Below, in pieces: positions 45,946-58,066 of a stretch of DNA of 64,000 nucleotides. The DNA is taken from the NCBI GenBank assembly GCA_021464245.1, contig JADCRB010000016.1, positions 2,539,138 through 2,603,137 of the forward strand, given 5' to 3'. The position numbers and the translations under genes are program-made. Position 1 is the stretch's first letter. Every line of letters starts with the position of its first letter. The notes beneath the pieces are model-generated. The model did no database searches. It was not told the origin of the DNA and saw nothing but the letters and a program-made list of their open reading frames with translations. The DNA comes from Carallia brachiata (taxonomy: Eukaryota; Streptophyta; Magnoliopsida; Malpighiales; Rhizophoraceae).

Positions 45946-48145
45946 ATCTGGGGTCATTAAAGGAGTTTGCCTCATAGACAATGCTCTTCTACGAGTGCCT
46001 CTCTTTATTGATGACATGTACCTCTTTGTTCTCAGCCTTCCCCTTCTCTTCACTGATGTTGGATCTTTGTACCTAATATTAGAGCCATGATTGGCTACCT
46101 CATCATCACTTGCATCAGCCCTACGATTAATCCCAACATGCTGGCTAGGTATTGTTGGACCACTAGGAGTCCAATTCTCTAGAAGTCTAATCTGGCCTTT
46201 GAGCACTCTAAGCAAATGTTCACACTTACTTTTATCCTCAATTGCCTTATGAATAGATGAATAAAATGCATTCTCCAACTCTTTAGTGCATCGAAAAGCT
46301 ATTGTACAATTACTCTTACTAATTTTCTTTGTGCTATGACATCGAACGATATCCTTCCTCCATCGACTCAATATATACCTCTCGGGTATCAACCCAACAT
46401 TATTACTAGCAAGAACCTTGAAAATGTCTGAACATAATATGCCCTTAAACTCAAATAATTTACAATTACAATTGATAATATGGTCATTTGCATTAAACTT
46501 AACCACGAATCTTTTGCAATTATTCTGCTTAGACTCACTTTTTACTATTTCTATAACCTCACACATTATATTGCTGCCCTCCTCAGCTATCACTTTAATA
46601 TCACAATACATGATATCTGTCAAATTTTTTTGTACTTGCCTGAAAATATTATTTGTGTAAGCAATACGAAGTTGTACCTCAAATTTGAAATGAGTCACGC
46701 AAGGAATTTGAGAATTCAAAGTCAAAAAATCCTCTTGCATTTCCTTTTCTACCATATCTTGTACAGCCAGCTGATATTGCTCAATAAACTGCCTTAGTGT
46801 TGTCCTCGAGTGCACATAACCATAAAAAAAAAAATGCATGCTCTCACTCCTTTGAGTTGAGGACATTCCGGCCCAAAAAAATGAGTTCACATAAACAAGA
46901 GCCCACCGCTGTCTATTTTCAAACAAAGTGGTTAACTAATCATTTGACTCTAATTGAAACTCAAAAAGCATGCTTGCCCACTTCTCCTCAAATTCTTCCA
47001 CAGAAAGAGTATCATATATCACTTCCATAAAAGCATCTTTCAAAGCCCAATATTGAGAATTTTTGCAAACATTTTTGGATGCTTATTTATAATGTGCCAC
47101 AAACACCACCTGTGTCGAGTATTGGGAAAAACAGTCTTTATGGCCTCTTCGATGGCTCCACATTGATCTGTGATAATGCCATTCGGGTGGTTGCCACCCA
47201 TACAACTCAACCAAGACTCGAAGAGCCACTTATATGTCTTCATCTTCTCATTGTTAAGTAGAGCACATCCTAAGAGGATTGAATGGCCATGGTGATTAAC
47301 ACCAATAAATGACGCAAAAGGCATTTGATACTTATTCACAAGGTAGGTTGTGTCAAATGTGATTACATCATAGAATTCTTGGTAAGCTGACCTACATCTC
47401 CCATCGGCCCAGAAGACATGTTTTAATCTTCCCTCTTTGTCAGGCTTCATCAAATACACAAAATCTCTACTTTCTGTTTGCATCTTCCCAAACATTTGGT
47501 GGATTGTCTCAGCATCTCCTCCATTTAGCTGCAATCTTCGGACTTTATTAACATGGTTGGTTAGATCAACGTTAAGACAAGTCAACTCCTCATGTCCCCC
47601 TGCTTGGAAAATAAATGTTTTGACATTATCACATGGTCGTAAACCAGCCATATCATTAACTTCTAACTGTCTCTTAGAGTGGACATCTACTTCACGGTGT
47701 TGCCTAATAAATCGAGCAATAGTCGGGCTCACCTCATGGTTGTGCTCGAGGTGGACCTTTGTTATCATCCATAACCCTTCTATCCTACCACAACAAATAC
47801 GTGCTTTACAATCCACTTTCTCACTAGGACGTTGTGATAATATATTTATCCCCTTTGGCTTATGTTGCCGACTTTTACAGCAAGTATATGTCATCCACCT
47901 ATGCTCCCTAGTCAATGCATCCTTTTTAGCCCCCCGTTTGGTAATCCCAAATCCCTTGGATTTAGCATAAGCCTTGTAAAATACATAGACTTCTTCGAGA
48001 TCCGTAAAAGTCATTCCAACTCTTGGTTCCCCCTCATCTATCTGTTCGGACTCCACTCCATGTTCAACATAATGTTTTCGGACTCTAAAAAAGTATTGTG
48101 AACCTCGCCTTCTTTACCTCTATCGCCTTGCAAATCGTCAGCCAT
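45898..48145 (-). pseudogene. FAR1-related sequence (FRS) gene, disrupted
   Basis: FRS proteins are Mutator-transposase-derived nuclear regulators. ATG at 48145 (MADDLQGDRGKEGEV). A frameshift near 48056-48065 leads into VESEQIDEGEPRVGM. The FAR1 DNA-binding domain follows (TFTDLEEVYVFYKAYAKSKG to HLEHNHEVSP), then the MULE domain (VITFDTTYLVNKYQMPFASF, GIITDQCGAIEEAI, HRWCLWHI). A frameshift near 47060 shifts to QYWALKDAFMEVIYDTL, and a TAG at 46936-46938 replaces a Trp before LTTLFENRQRW. The SWIM finger reads INCNCKLFEFKGILCSDIFKVL, with Asp where the final His ligand is expected. A basic C-terminus ends at 45898. Two frameshifts, a nonsense codon and a lost zinc ligand indicate a pseudogene. 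It could derive from a Mutator-like transposon rather than a domesticated FRS. Confidence 0.85.
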
Positions 48146-50039
48146 TCCACAAGCTCAACAGATTCAACCCTACCATACACATTTCACTATTAATAAACAT
48201 TTGAATCTCAGTCTCGTTATTTCATTTTGCTAGCTGCTTTCACTATTATACCTCGTACTCAATAATTAGCATTTCACAAATTATCCGCATCATTACAACA
48301 ACTTCAATTGCAAACTTATGGATATTGAATTTCGTAGACAAAAAATCAATATTTCCTTTTCCCAACCCAAACTTTCATGCGAAATATGTCTACTTTTCAA
48401 GAATCCTATATATTAAAGAACCTTTTATTTTTACTACTTTTTTAATTCACCATTGTTTCCTGTAGGTTCCATTTCCACACATGCTTTTTCAATATCATCA
48501 GGGGTTTAACATAGCTTCAATTACCATTTTCCTATGGCTTAAAACGTCACCGCCAACTTCATAGCTTTTAAGTTCCATGCAAACACTATATATGTTCATT
48601 GAGTTTCCAACAATTTGAAAGCAAATGTTACCTCTTAATTACTTCAAATACAACTACACATTCATTGAAATTCATGATAATAGGTAACACCCAATACTTG
48701 CATCAATTTAATTTAATATATCAATGAGCAATTTCAAGAATATGTTACTGGACTTCCTTCAATTCATTACTTACCAGTATCACGCTACGTCTCAACACTG
48801 CAGATCCTCTGGTTGACAAACAGATCGTTCCCCTTATCTTAGCAATTCTTCACCTTTTATAGCATCATTACCATTATTTGAAACTCTAATCTCTCATCAC
48901 CACTGCCCCACTTGCACTGCATTGTCTTCCATTCTGCCACATATAAACCCAAAGCTGCAAATCAAATAATCTTCCAACAAAAACCAGCGAATGAAGCAAA
49001 CTGACAAATAGGAAAACACTTTTTTTTTAGCAGGGAGGCAAGAAATTGGCACTACATTCGAGGGGAGCTAAGTTTCCATGGATTGAGGATTTGCACGCTT
49101 TTTCTGAAAAATTTTCCCAATCTTTCCCGGCTGTTTTGCCAATTTGTGTTTTAACGCTACAGTGCACTTTTTCGGTTTGGCGATTTATGTTTTAGCACTA
49201 CAGTGCTTCCGTCATGTTTCCGTTATCCCCTTTTGCATTTGATTCTATTAAAAATATATATATATTATATTGTGGCCACATTGGATCAGACATCCCATCC
49301 GGCAAAGTTTTCCAGAGCTCTACTTTTATCGAACTTAAAAATCCCGTTAAAGGGGTCAGGCCTAACCCAATATCTGATCCGGTTAGGCTTTTTGAAACCG
49401 GAGAATTTTTTTTTTTTTTGACATAAAAAAACCGGAGAATTGGATTGGTTTGACTGTAAATATGTGAATCGGTCTAGATTTTTTCATCCAATTATGGACC
49501 AACTCAAAACACATGACACACTCATAAGGTGCCACGTGGGAGGATAGTTGGCATCTTAAATTGGCCAAAAATTCCAATGGATTTGGTGAGCCTCCAACCT
49601 TTGGCCTCCGTTTTGGAAGGTGTCACAGCTTGCCGCTAGTCTGATTCAGTCGTTTGCTTAAGCGTTGTATTTATATTTATATATTGTTGATTTGTTTTTC
49701 TATTGTAATAATTAATATTTTCTTTTCTCTTTTTTTCGGCTTTTGGCTACATTCTATAAGAATGTAAGAAAAATATTTCTGTATGAAAAATTGTATTTAA
49801 AATATTTTTACCGCATATAAAACTATTATAACTTTTCATCATACTATTTGCAACATACATATGAACTATATAATTTAAATAAAACTTTTAATTCATGTAT
49901 AAACTAAATTTCATATATATATAATGTATGTAAATATTCAATTTTTATATACATGCAATAAATACCTGTTTCACCAGTTTAAATCTAATTAAATTGATTG
50001 TATCGGTCAAACTTTGAGCCTCTAAATTTTTTTGATTTA
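48146..50039. other. Upstream flank of the FAR1-related pseudogene, intergenic
   Basis: AT-rich. No gene. CTACAGTGC occurs twice near 49158 and 49199. 49300-49440 has CCGGTTAGGC and AACCGGAGAAT phrases of a possible degraded element. Confidence 0.35.
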
Positions 50040-50418
50040 ATGACAAGTCCGGCTCTTATAACTTTAGTTCACATGGGAGGCGAAGAACATCGTCATCCCG
50101 ACTTGAAAGCATTAATGGGTAAATTGCATTTTATATCCTAAAATAGGTTATAATTACACTTCCAATACCAATGTTCCATTACTTACTAAAAACATCCGAT
50201 ATTTTATCTAAGGTGACAGCATATATCCTTCGCTTATTGACCGTCAAAGAAAGTTACGTTTAATAACAAAATTGTCATGGAAAATGTCATAAAGTTACGA
50301 AATTGCCCCAATACAATTTGGCAGAGGAGACGACGTCGCCGACGAAGCAATTGCGAAAGACAAAAAGGAGGCGCTGATGGGGAGTCCTCATGGCCTGCCA
50401 CCCTCTTTCACACACTAA

Positions 50419-51761
50419 GGGGCCGTTTGGAGTGGTTTAGGTTTTCTGTTTTCTGTTTATTTTTCACAAAAAAAACAGGAAACATGTTTGTTATTGATTC
50501 TGTTTTCTGTTTTTTGTTGAAAAGTTAAAAGTGTTTTTCAAAGAAAAAAATAGATTGGAAAAACAATAAAAATAGCTTTCCGATTTTGTTTTTCACTTTT
50601 TTTTCTATACTTTCTCTCACAACTTTTTCTCTCTCTATCCACCCTCTTTATCATATCTCTCTTTACTCATCCTCTCTCTATCCCTCTATATTTTTTCTCT
50701 CACTACTCTTTCTCTCTCTACCCATTCTCTCTCTACCCTTTATCTCCTTTTCTATCTCTACCATTCTCTCTCTACCCTCTCTCCCCTTTTTCTATCTCTA
50801 TCATTCTCTCTCTATCCTCTCCCCCCTTTTTCTATCTCTACCATTCTCTCTCTACCCTCTCTCTCTCTCTCTCTTTTCTCTTTCTACTCATTCTTTCTCT
50901 ACCCTCTTTCTCTTTTTTCTCTTTCTACCATTATCTCTACTAATTCTCTCTCTACCCACTCTCTCTCTCTCCTTTTTCTCCCTCAACCATTCTCTCTACT
51001 CATTCTCTCTGTGCTCCCTCTCTCTCTCCATTTTTCTCTCTACCATTCTTTCTTCTTTCTTCTTTTTCTACCTCATTCTCTCTACTCGTTCTCTCTCGCC
51101 TCCTCTCTCTTTTTTTTCTCTCTACCATTCTTTGTCTACCCATATTCTCTCTCCTTTTCTTACTCTACTTATCTCTCTACTCTCTCTTCTCTTCTTCTTT
51201 TCTCTCTACTCATTCTCTCTCTATCTAGACTCTCTCTCTTTTTTCTTGTTTTACCAGTCTCTCTACTCATTCTCTCTCTACGCTTTCTCTCTCATTTTTC
51301 TCTCTTTATCATTCTCTGTACTCGTTCTTTCTATACTCTCTCTCTTTTCTCTCTCTGTCATTTTCTCTACTCATTCTCTCTCTACCCTCTCTCTCTCATT
51401 TTTCTCTCTCTGCTATTCTATTTACTCATTCTTTCTCTACCCTTTCTCTTTCTATCATTCTCTCTACTCATTCTCTTTCTTCTTTCATTCTCTCTCCTTT
51501 TTCTCTCTCTACCATTCTCTCTACTCATTCTCTCTCTACCCTCTTTCTTTCTCTCTCTCTTTCTCTCGCTCCTATTTTTCTCTTCATATTTATACTTTTT
51601 TTTACCATTTCTCTCACTATCTTTTTTCTGTTTATTTTTTTATTCTTATAAAAAAAATAAAAATTGACAGCAATAAACACAAAAATTTAACAAACAGCAA
51701 AAACAAAAAACAGAAAATGAAAAACAGAAACAAAAAACTGACAGCATCTCCAAACGGACCC
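50419..51761. mobile_element. Harbinger/Tourist-like element carrying a CT array
   Basis: Inverted ends GGGGCCGTTTGGAG (left) and GGGTCCGTTTGGAG (right, complement), flanked by TAA at 50416-50418 and 51762-51764. The 3-bp TAA duplication is the PIF/Harbinger signature. Subterminal CTGTTTTCTGTTT sequences match on both sides. The middle kilobase is the CT-rich array. Confidence 0.7.
50600..51600 (+). repeat. CT-rich minisatellite, units around TCTCTCTACCATT
   Basis: About 1 kb of imperfect units combining CTCTCTCTACCC, TTTTTCTCTCTACCATT and CTCTACTCATT. Almost free of A/G-rich sequence. Long open frames across it (Ser/Leu/Phe-rich) are a by-product of the composition. Confidence 0.9.
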
Positions 51762-51764
51762 TAA

Positions 51765-52590
51765 AGGAGGTGTTTGCTTTTCCATATAGGTGTTGTTGTT
51801 GCTGTTAGCAATCTAAAAATAGGATAAAATGGTGTTTGGTTATTTTTTGTTATGTGCTGCTATCGTTGATATGGGCTATAAATTGATAAATTGTTGCTGA
51901 TTGAAAAGATATGATTTCTTTATATTTTATTTTTATTAACAGCTGAAAGATATTGTAATTACTAAATTAACCCTAAAAAGAAATGCTGTGCACTGTGCAA
52001 GCTGGAATTTCTCTTTTGGCGCACCGAGGAAGGTGGGGCCAGCACGCAACACAGAGAGAGAGAGAGATAAGCATTAACATTTTTTTTAGTCAGACTTTTG
52101 TTTGTTTGTTTGTTTATGAAGAGTGTAATTAAATAATATTATTTATGGTATGCATTTATTTTTAATTTAAAGTTTAATGGTTTCTCAAAATTTTCTTTTT
52201 TTTACTATGTAGAAATTAACTTATACAAAAAAAAAATATTAATATTTGTTCAAGTATAATAATTTATATAATAAAAATAATATTTTGTAAATAATATATA
52301 TTTATTATAATTTAATCTTTAAGTCACACATATAATAAATTTTTTTATAGACAATAAGATACATTTTTGTGACCAGTTTAAATTAATTAAAAATAAAAAA
52401 ATACTATATTATAATAAAATACAAATAAATATCTAATAAAATTTTATTATATAATCAGCAACAGTTAATTTTAATTTAACCAAACACTATTATTCATTAT
52501 CAATAACAATTAGTAAACAGTAAAAGTAACAGTAGCAATAATCAACAATCAGTAACATCAGTCATCAATAACAAAATCAAACACCCCAAA
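51765..52590. mobile_element. Inverted-end MITE adjoining the Harbinger-like element
   Basis: Left GGAGGTGTTTGCTTTT; right on the complement GGGGTGTTTGATTTTG. GTTTGGTT and GTTGCTGATT recur inverted inside both ends. AT-rich interior, no coding sequence. The hAT-like look is a guess. Confidence 0.45.
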
Positions 52591-53149
52591 ATCCCCAAAT
52601 CCTATTTTCGAATCAAATTCTAACCTCGACTTCTAAAAAATCACACAAAAAGGCCACCTAAAATTCACAAAAGAAAAAAGACCTTAAAAACCGTTCTGTT
52701 TTTCTATTGCCGCCACCCTTGCTCGTCGGACTGCTGCCGCTAGTCCCCGACGTACCCGAAAATCCCTAACCTAGAATCGCTAGTAGCTGTAATAGAAACG
52801 TTTTGTTTCTTTTACAGCCTAACAATTTCTTATTCATTCTTCGCTGAGTTTTATGGATTGGATGGCTTCGTATTTGGGAATTGAGAGAGGAGGCAGAGAA
52901 GAGGAAATAGAAGCTAGGATTTCGTGGCTGCATTGCTATGCATATATATGACGGCAATTATGACTTTTTGTCACTTTTTATTAAGTTGACTAACAGTGTC
53001 TAGTTCAAAAATATTTTTACCAACTATATGTGTAATTATGACTTATTTGGGGATATAAAATGTAATTTACCTATTAATGCTTTCAAGTCGGGAGGACGAT
53101 GTTCTTCGCCTCCTACGTGAACTAAAATTATAAGAATTAGACTTGTCAT

Positions 53150-54035
53150 TGGACTGCATTATTATGTGTAATTATAACCTATTTTAGGATATAAAATATA
53201 ATTTACCATGCTCCAAACACTAAGAATTTCAATAACGTTAGTATTTTTTTTCACCTTCTTAAAATGCAAGGTGTTAATTGTTTCGAGTCCAAATAGAATA
53301 TTTTAAGTTTAAATTTATTCTAAAATTAACTTCATTAATATTTACATAACAGAAGATGTTATCAATTACTGCACTTGAATATTAGTAAATTTTTTTATAA
53401 TTTTAAACATGATGTATAAGAAGTGTAATTATTCATAAACTAAAGGTACTTGATATAATTTCCTTCTAATATAATAGAGAAGATAGACAAACAGCTCAAA
53501 AATCAACTAGCAGGCATAAAAACATCTGTCACTAGAGATTATTTTTTTTCTATTTTGTTTTTTCTTTTATATTGGAATATATGATGACTCGGGACTGGAA
53601 CAAAAAAACAGTAGAGCTTCAGATCAATGATTGTTTTCTCGTAAGTCGGAGGTCTGATGGCAGAACCGGTAATTCCTATTATAAGTTGAAAGACGGGGAG
53701 GGGATGAGATGACGTGGCAGACGTGAGTATTATGTGGCTCTTCTCTTTTTTTTTTTTATTTAAAAGAAAAATTATAATTTACATATAATTATAAGATAAA
53801 TGTGTGTAAAAGAATAATAAAATGTAGTTACAGTTATTAAAAAATTATTACCTATTTATACCGTAATTTAAAAAGTCTGCCTATATGGCACATGATAAAA
53901 TTACTCAAAAAAAATAAAAAAGAAAACAAAAAGGTGCAAATTCTACACGAAACCGACGCTCGCTACATCAGCGTACCCCCTGACCCATTCCGTTTATTAC
54001 GACACTGTAGCTGGTTCGTTGCATAAAGGATTCCT
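53150..54035. other. Intergenic, downstream of the CYP71-type pseudogene
   Basis: Contains the extra inner-arm copy at 53165-53210 and AT-rich sequence. No gene. Confidence 0.4.
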
Positions 54036-55290
54036 TTAATGGTATGGAATAGGAATAATCTGCAGATTTATCGTTCTTCGAGCTGAGATACCAATATCCT
54101 CAGTCATGTCCAAATTTTCTGATTTCATTCCATTGGGAAGTCTCCAATCAAAATGATAAAGCAAGTATTGTCTCAACAGTTGCCATACCAACGATATGCT
54201 GGGACATATCCTTCTTCCAATACCAAATGGTATAAACTCAAAATTGGTCCCTTTAAAATCAACTAAGCCATCTGAGAATCTCTCAGGATAGAATTTCTCT
54301 GGTTCAACCCAATAATTGGGATCTCTTCCAATTGCCCATGCATTCGCAATGACCTTGGATTTGATGGGTATATCATAGCCATTGATTTTACATTCCTCTC
54401 TGTGCAGTCTCGGAACTAGTAATGGAGCAGGAGGGTGCAATCTCAACGTTTCTTTGACAACTAACTTCAGATACTTCAAGTCACCGGTACCAGGTTCCAA
54501 CCTCTCTGCGCTAGCCAAAGACTTCTCTTATCTCTGCTTGTGCCTTTTCCATAGCTCTTGGATTTTTCAACAATTCCGTCATGGTCCATTCAACAGTAGT
54601 AGCTGTTGACTCACTGCCTCCCATAAATATGTCCTGAAACAGATTTTGAGCTTAAAGTAGACGGATAGATGATAAGGAAAGTGTTGGAAATGAGGGGGAC
54701 CTAACTTGGAGAGCATCAAAAAGAGGATTGGATCGGCCAAAATTTTAATGGGCTTTTGACACCACGTCTCAAGACTTGAGCAACCTTGAGACATTAAGTT
54801 ATAAGTCTTTTGTTCCAATAAAAAAAAAAAAATTATAGGTCTTTTGTTCATTTATATATTGCTTTAATTCTCACTTTCTTTTAATTGTAGGATGGTTAAG
54901 ACTTAAGATTTGCTCTTGACTTTTAATATTAGAAATAGCCTATAGGATGTATAGGAATAAGGACCTCCTAATGAAAAGAATAAATAAATAAATAAAATGG
55001 CAACATGTTCACTAACCAAGATTGCTACTTTGATGTTTCATTTGTGAATGGAAATTCAAGATTTCCATGGTCCTGTAGATTCAAAAGAACATGAACAAGA
55101 TCCAGAACTTCTCCCCTTTCACCACCCGTTGCTTCTGATGCCACCTTCCCTGCTCTATGCTCACTGATTATGTTTTCAAGTATCGCGTCCGTTTCTCCTA
55201 AAGATTCCCTCAACTCTTGATTTTAATGCAGTGATCGCATGAAGAAACATAAAGGAAGGGAAAAGGTCAGCAACATCAAAACCTGCAAAC
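54036..55290 (-). pseudogene. CYP71-type cytochrome P450, multiply disrupted
   Basis: Two-exon CYP71-clan layout. Exon 1 part (about 55290-55017): DVADLFPSFMFLHAITALKS, then a frameshift into ETDAILENIISEHRAGK and LVHVLLNLQD, with another one-base slip before KVAIL and the GT donor at 55016. Intron 54634-55016 contains AT-rich sequence. Exon 2 (54036-54633): DIFMGGSESTATTVEW (I-helix), [11 protein letters not shown] followed by a TAG and a frameshift, [15 protein letters not shown], haem loop [16 protein letters not shown] (Ser where Gly is usual after the Cys-Pro), and C-terminus ending IPIPYH. The N-terminal half of exon 1 is not recognisable. CYP71 enzymes act at the ER in terpenoid and alkaloid pathways. 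Confidence 0.85.
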
Positions 55291-55791
55291 AACTTTCTGG
55301 AGATGGTTTGGTGTCTGCACGACGGTGCTCATAGTGATATTCGTTGAAGTTAAGGCCACTGCTCGGAAAAAACGAGATCAGAAATCTCACCAGCTTTGTT
55401 TACACTGAAATGCCTCTTTTCTCTCTCTCTCTCTGTTCTTCTTTCGTTTTGTTTTTTTATCTTTTAAAATTTCTTTTTTTTAGGCCTCCTGCTATTGCTC
55501 CTCTTTTGACGATTTAATTAAGCAAACACCAGACAAGCGAAAAAGAATTGGAAAAGAAAAAAAACATATACATGAAAATTTAAAAAAAAAAAAAGTTTTG
55601 TGATATATCTTTCTGTGTCTTTTTTTCCTTGACAATTAATAAAAATTTTAGCTACGTTGTTCTGCTCAAATCCCTGATGTTAACCCTCAACCATGTGTTT
55701 TGGTTTTCTGCTCGGAGATTTTTTCTTTTTGATCCTAATGGCCTCAAACTGTCTGCTACACTAGTCTGCTCATTTCTTTATGTTCTATAAG
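55291..55791. other. Intergenic or decayed exon 1 of the CYP71-type pseudogene
   Basis: CT-rich tract at 55415-55440 and AT-rich sequence. The rest of P450 exon 1 may be here but is too degraded to read. Ends in the left LINE target duplication (55781-55791). Confidence 0.35.
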
Positions 55792-56106
55792 TTTTTTTTT
55801 TTTTTTTGGTTTATCAAAAAAACCAGAATTTCATTTAACCATTAAAATCGTTGCAAAGGATCTGTTCTAGTTGCAGCGGGGGGCTGCCCACCCAATCCAA
55901 TGGGCAGTCACCAATGCCAATTTTCTTCGCTACCCAGTCTGCAGCCAGATTTGCAGATCTGCTAATACAAACACATGGGCGCTCGCGTTACAGTCACTTA
56001 AAGAGCCGCTTAGCATCGGTAACAAAAGGTCTGATCTCCCATAGACATTTACTATCCTCTGCCATTAAAGCTTCACGGACTATCAAAGAGTCAGTTTCAA
56101 TCACTG
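55792..56106 (-). mobile_element. 5'-truncated LINE, RNase H domain fragment
   Basis: Minus strand: VIETDSLIVREALMAEDSKC, then ANLAADWVAKKIGIGDCPLD and a terminal stop, the RNase H-like domain (RVT_3) at the end of plant LINE ORF2, followed by a poly-A (T run at 55792-55809). Target duplications TGTTCTATAAG (55781-55791) and TGTTCTATTAG (56107-56117) differ at one base. Two internal stops. Confidence 0.8.
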
Positions 56107-56117
56107 TGTTCTATTAG

Positions 56118-56859
56118 TTCGCTATATCACAAAGTCTTCTAATTTATATTTGATGATTTTATTGGTTCTTCAATTTAAACTGCTTACCTCTTTCAAGTTC
56201 AGGAGATTTGCCCTCACTTCCTGAAGTAGGTAGCATATTCATGAAAAGTGTGTGTAAATTATTTAATGATTGTTAATAATAATGCTAGAAATTGGTGCCA
56301 CATTTAGTGGGAATGTATAACTCGTTAAATTTAATATGGATTCATTCTGTCTAATATTATGTAACATGTATTCTTATTAAAAATATAAATGGCGAAATTG
56401 TTGTCGCGTATCACTCACTGTTGTTATTCTTTCTTGCAGACTATATGCCTGGAGCAAGTCTTTAAAAATTACACGTGAAGGAACCACAACATATTGAACC
56501 TCTCATAGTACCGAAGTTTGCAATTGATGCTTGCAAGGGACGTAACAGTCAAAAGTTTTAAATGACAATGAGAGACTTATTATTTCATTAGTCATGCCAC
56601 AGTGCCAATGTGTGTATGCTAAAATGTCAATGTACCTAGTCTTGTTTTATATTTTAATCTTGATGTATCACTATGATATTTGAATATTTGAAATATTGTT
56701 TATGATATTGCTTAGATGTACCAATTATTTCATTTGATAATATTAAAGCTTTTTTTAGTTTATTTTTTCATTTAAGTTTAAATTTTTAATTTATTTAATT
56801 AATAATATAATTTTTTTCTATTAATTATAGAGAAAAAAACATTTATATAAAAAGTCTAA
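56118..56859. other. Intergenic
   Basis: AT-rich, nothing recognised. Confidence 0.4.
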
Positions 56860-57220
56860 AATAACATATATATATAAACGTCATAATAACTTTAGTACAA
56901 TAACGCTTATTAAATGTCATAGAAGTTATATATTATACTGTTTTCACATGCCAGAATAAATTTATAATCAACTTATGTTATGACATGCAGTGACAATTAC
57001 ATACTTCACAATAGATGGTGTTACAGTGACAAAACTTTAAATGTCATTATAATCACCATAATAATTTGTAATCAACATCACTTTAATACTTAGTAACATT
57101 CTTCTAACCAACGTTTACGTGACATTTGCCAAAAGAGTCAATATAGGTCAATAATGATGTTTTTTTAACTTATTGTGTTATATAACAAACGTCACAAGAA
57201 ACATGTTTTCTTGTAGCACA
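56860..57220 (-). mobile_element. Probable CACTA-type subterminal region and end
   Basis: Multiple GTGACATT / AATGTCAT / ACGTCA phrases in both orientations lead up to TTTTCTTGTAGCAC at about 57209-57222, which resembles the right end of a CACTA element (CTTGTAGTG). One base off canonical, partner not found. Confidence 0.4.
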
Positions 57221-58006
57221 AAAAAAAAGGGAATTTGAAGCTAAACCAAAGGTTTAAAAGACCTCTGTCCTATCCAGAATTAATTAACAAGAAAATTAAG
57301 TACAAACACACGAAACAAGACATAAATACCTCATCCCTGGTACAAATAGATTTTCGTAATTTTTCTTTCCCTAAGAATGAAAAAATTAGACTCAGAGTAT
57401 TAGCTCAAATGCTCACTGATCTTGTTAATTAAAAGTGTGATTAGTAGTTCTACTTTCACCACACCTATCTCCCTTCAATTTATATGAGTTTAATTCTCCA
57501 CCAAAAAAAAAAAAAGAACTAAAAAAATAAGGACAGAATGACAAAATCGAAAACAAGAAATAAAAAAAAAAATTTCAATCTATTTATGGACTCTACGCAT
57601 CATGTTTGCTGTAAATGCTAGAATGAGCATGAACATGCAATCACTAGTCACCGCAGCTGAATATTGTTTAAGTCTATATACAACGTTTTGAGTTATGACT
57701 TGAGAAGGAATTAACACAAGAAAAATTAAGAACAATTAATGTACTTACCAAGTTTTGAAGGCCTAGGAGAAGGGGACGGACGAATATAATTTGCTTGTTA
57801 CAGTCGACAAGGCAAATGAGTTTGACCACATTTTTTTTTTCTTCCTCTCCTCTCGCTTCTGTTGCCAATTAACCTAGACACTAGCATTGCTCTATGTATA
57901 TTTTGGGATCCGTGATTAACTTGTAATCTTGGGTTTCTTTGTGTGAATCCGCTGTGTACCTATATAAACATAAAAAATAGACACGGTCAACATATATATA
58001 TATAAT
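57221..58006. other. Intergenic
   Basis: AT-rich; no gene. Short open frames at 57235-57432 and 57674-57868 show no domain. Confidence 0.4.
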
Positions 58007-58066
58007 ATAGTTCAATTATGTGTGTGTGTGTGTGTGTCTACACACACACACACATAATTGAACTAT
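58007..58066. repeat. Perfect 26-bp palindrome around a TG/CA microsatellite
   Basis: Left arm ATAGTTCAATTATG followed by TG repeats; right arm CA repeats then CATAATTGAACTAT; 8-bp loop. The arms match exactly over 26 bp, including 14 non-repeat bases. Confidence 0.85.

Larger units (their letters stand above)
50040..53149. mobile_element. ~3.1-kb element with 120-bp terminal inverted repeats
   Basis: Arms 50040-50159 and 53030-53149, about 15 mismatches in 120 positions: ATGACAAGTC at both ends, GGAGGCGAAGAACATCGTC and ACTTGAAAGCATTAAT inside. No transposase. The interior holds gene-like, less AT-rich patches at 50320-50410 and 52690-52930, plus a Harbinger-like element and another inverted-end element. 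No target duplication is visible. A third partial copy of the inner arm lies at 53165-53210. Mutator-like, possibly gene-capturing, by structure only. Confidence 0.65.

Noticed and set aside
50586..51764. 392-residue open frame rich in Ser, Leu and Phe
   Set aside because: It lies entirely in the CT-rich minisatellite. Stop codons need A and G, so long frames arise by composition alone.
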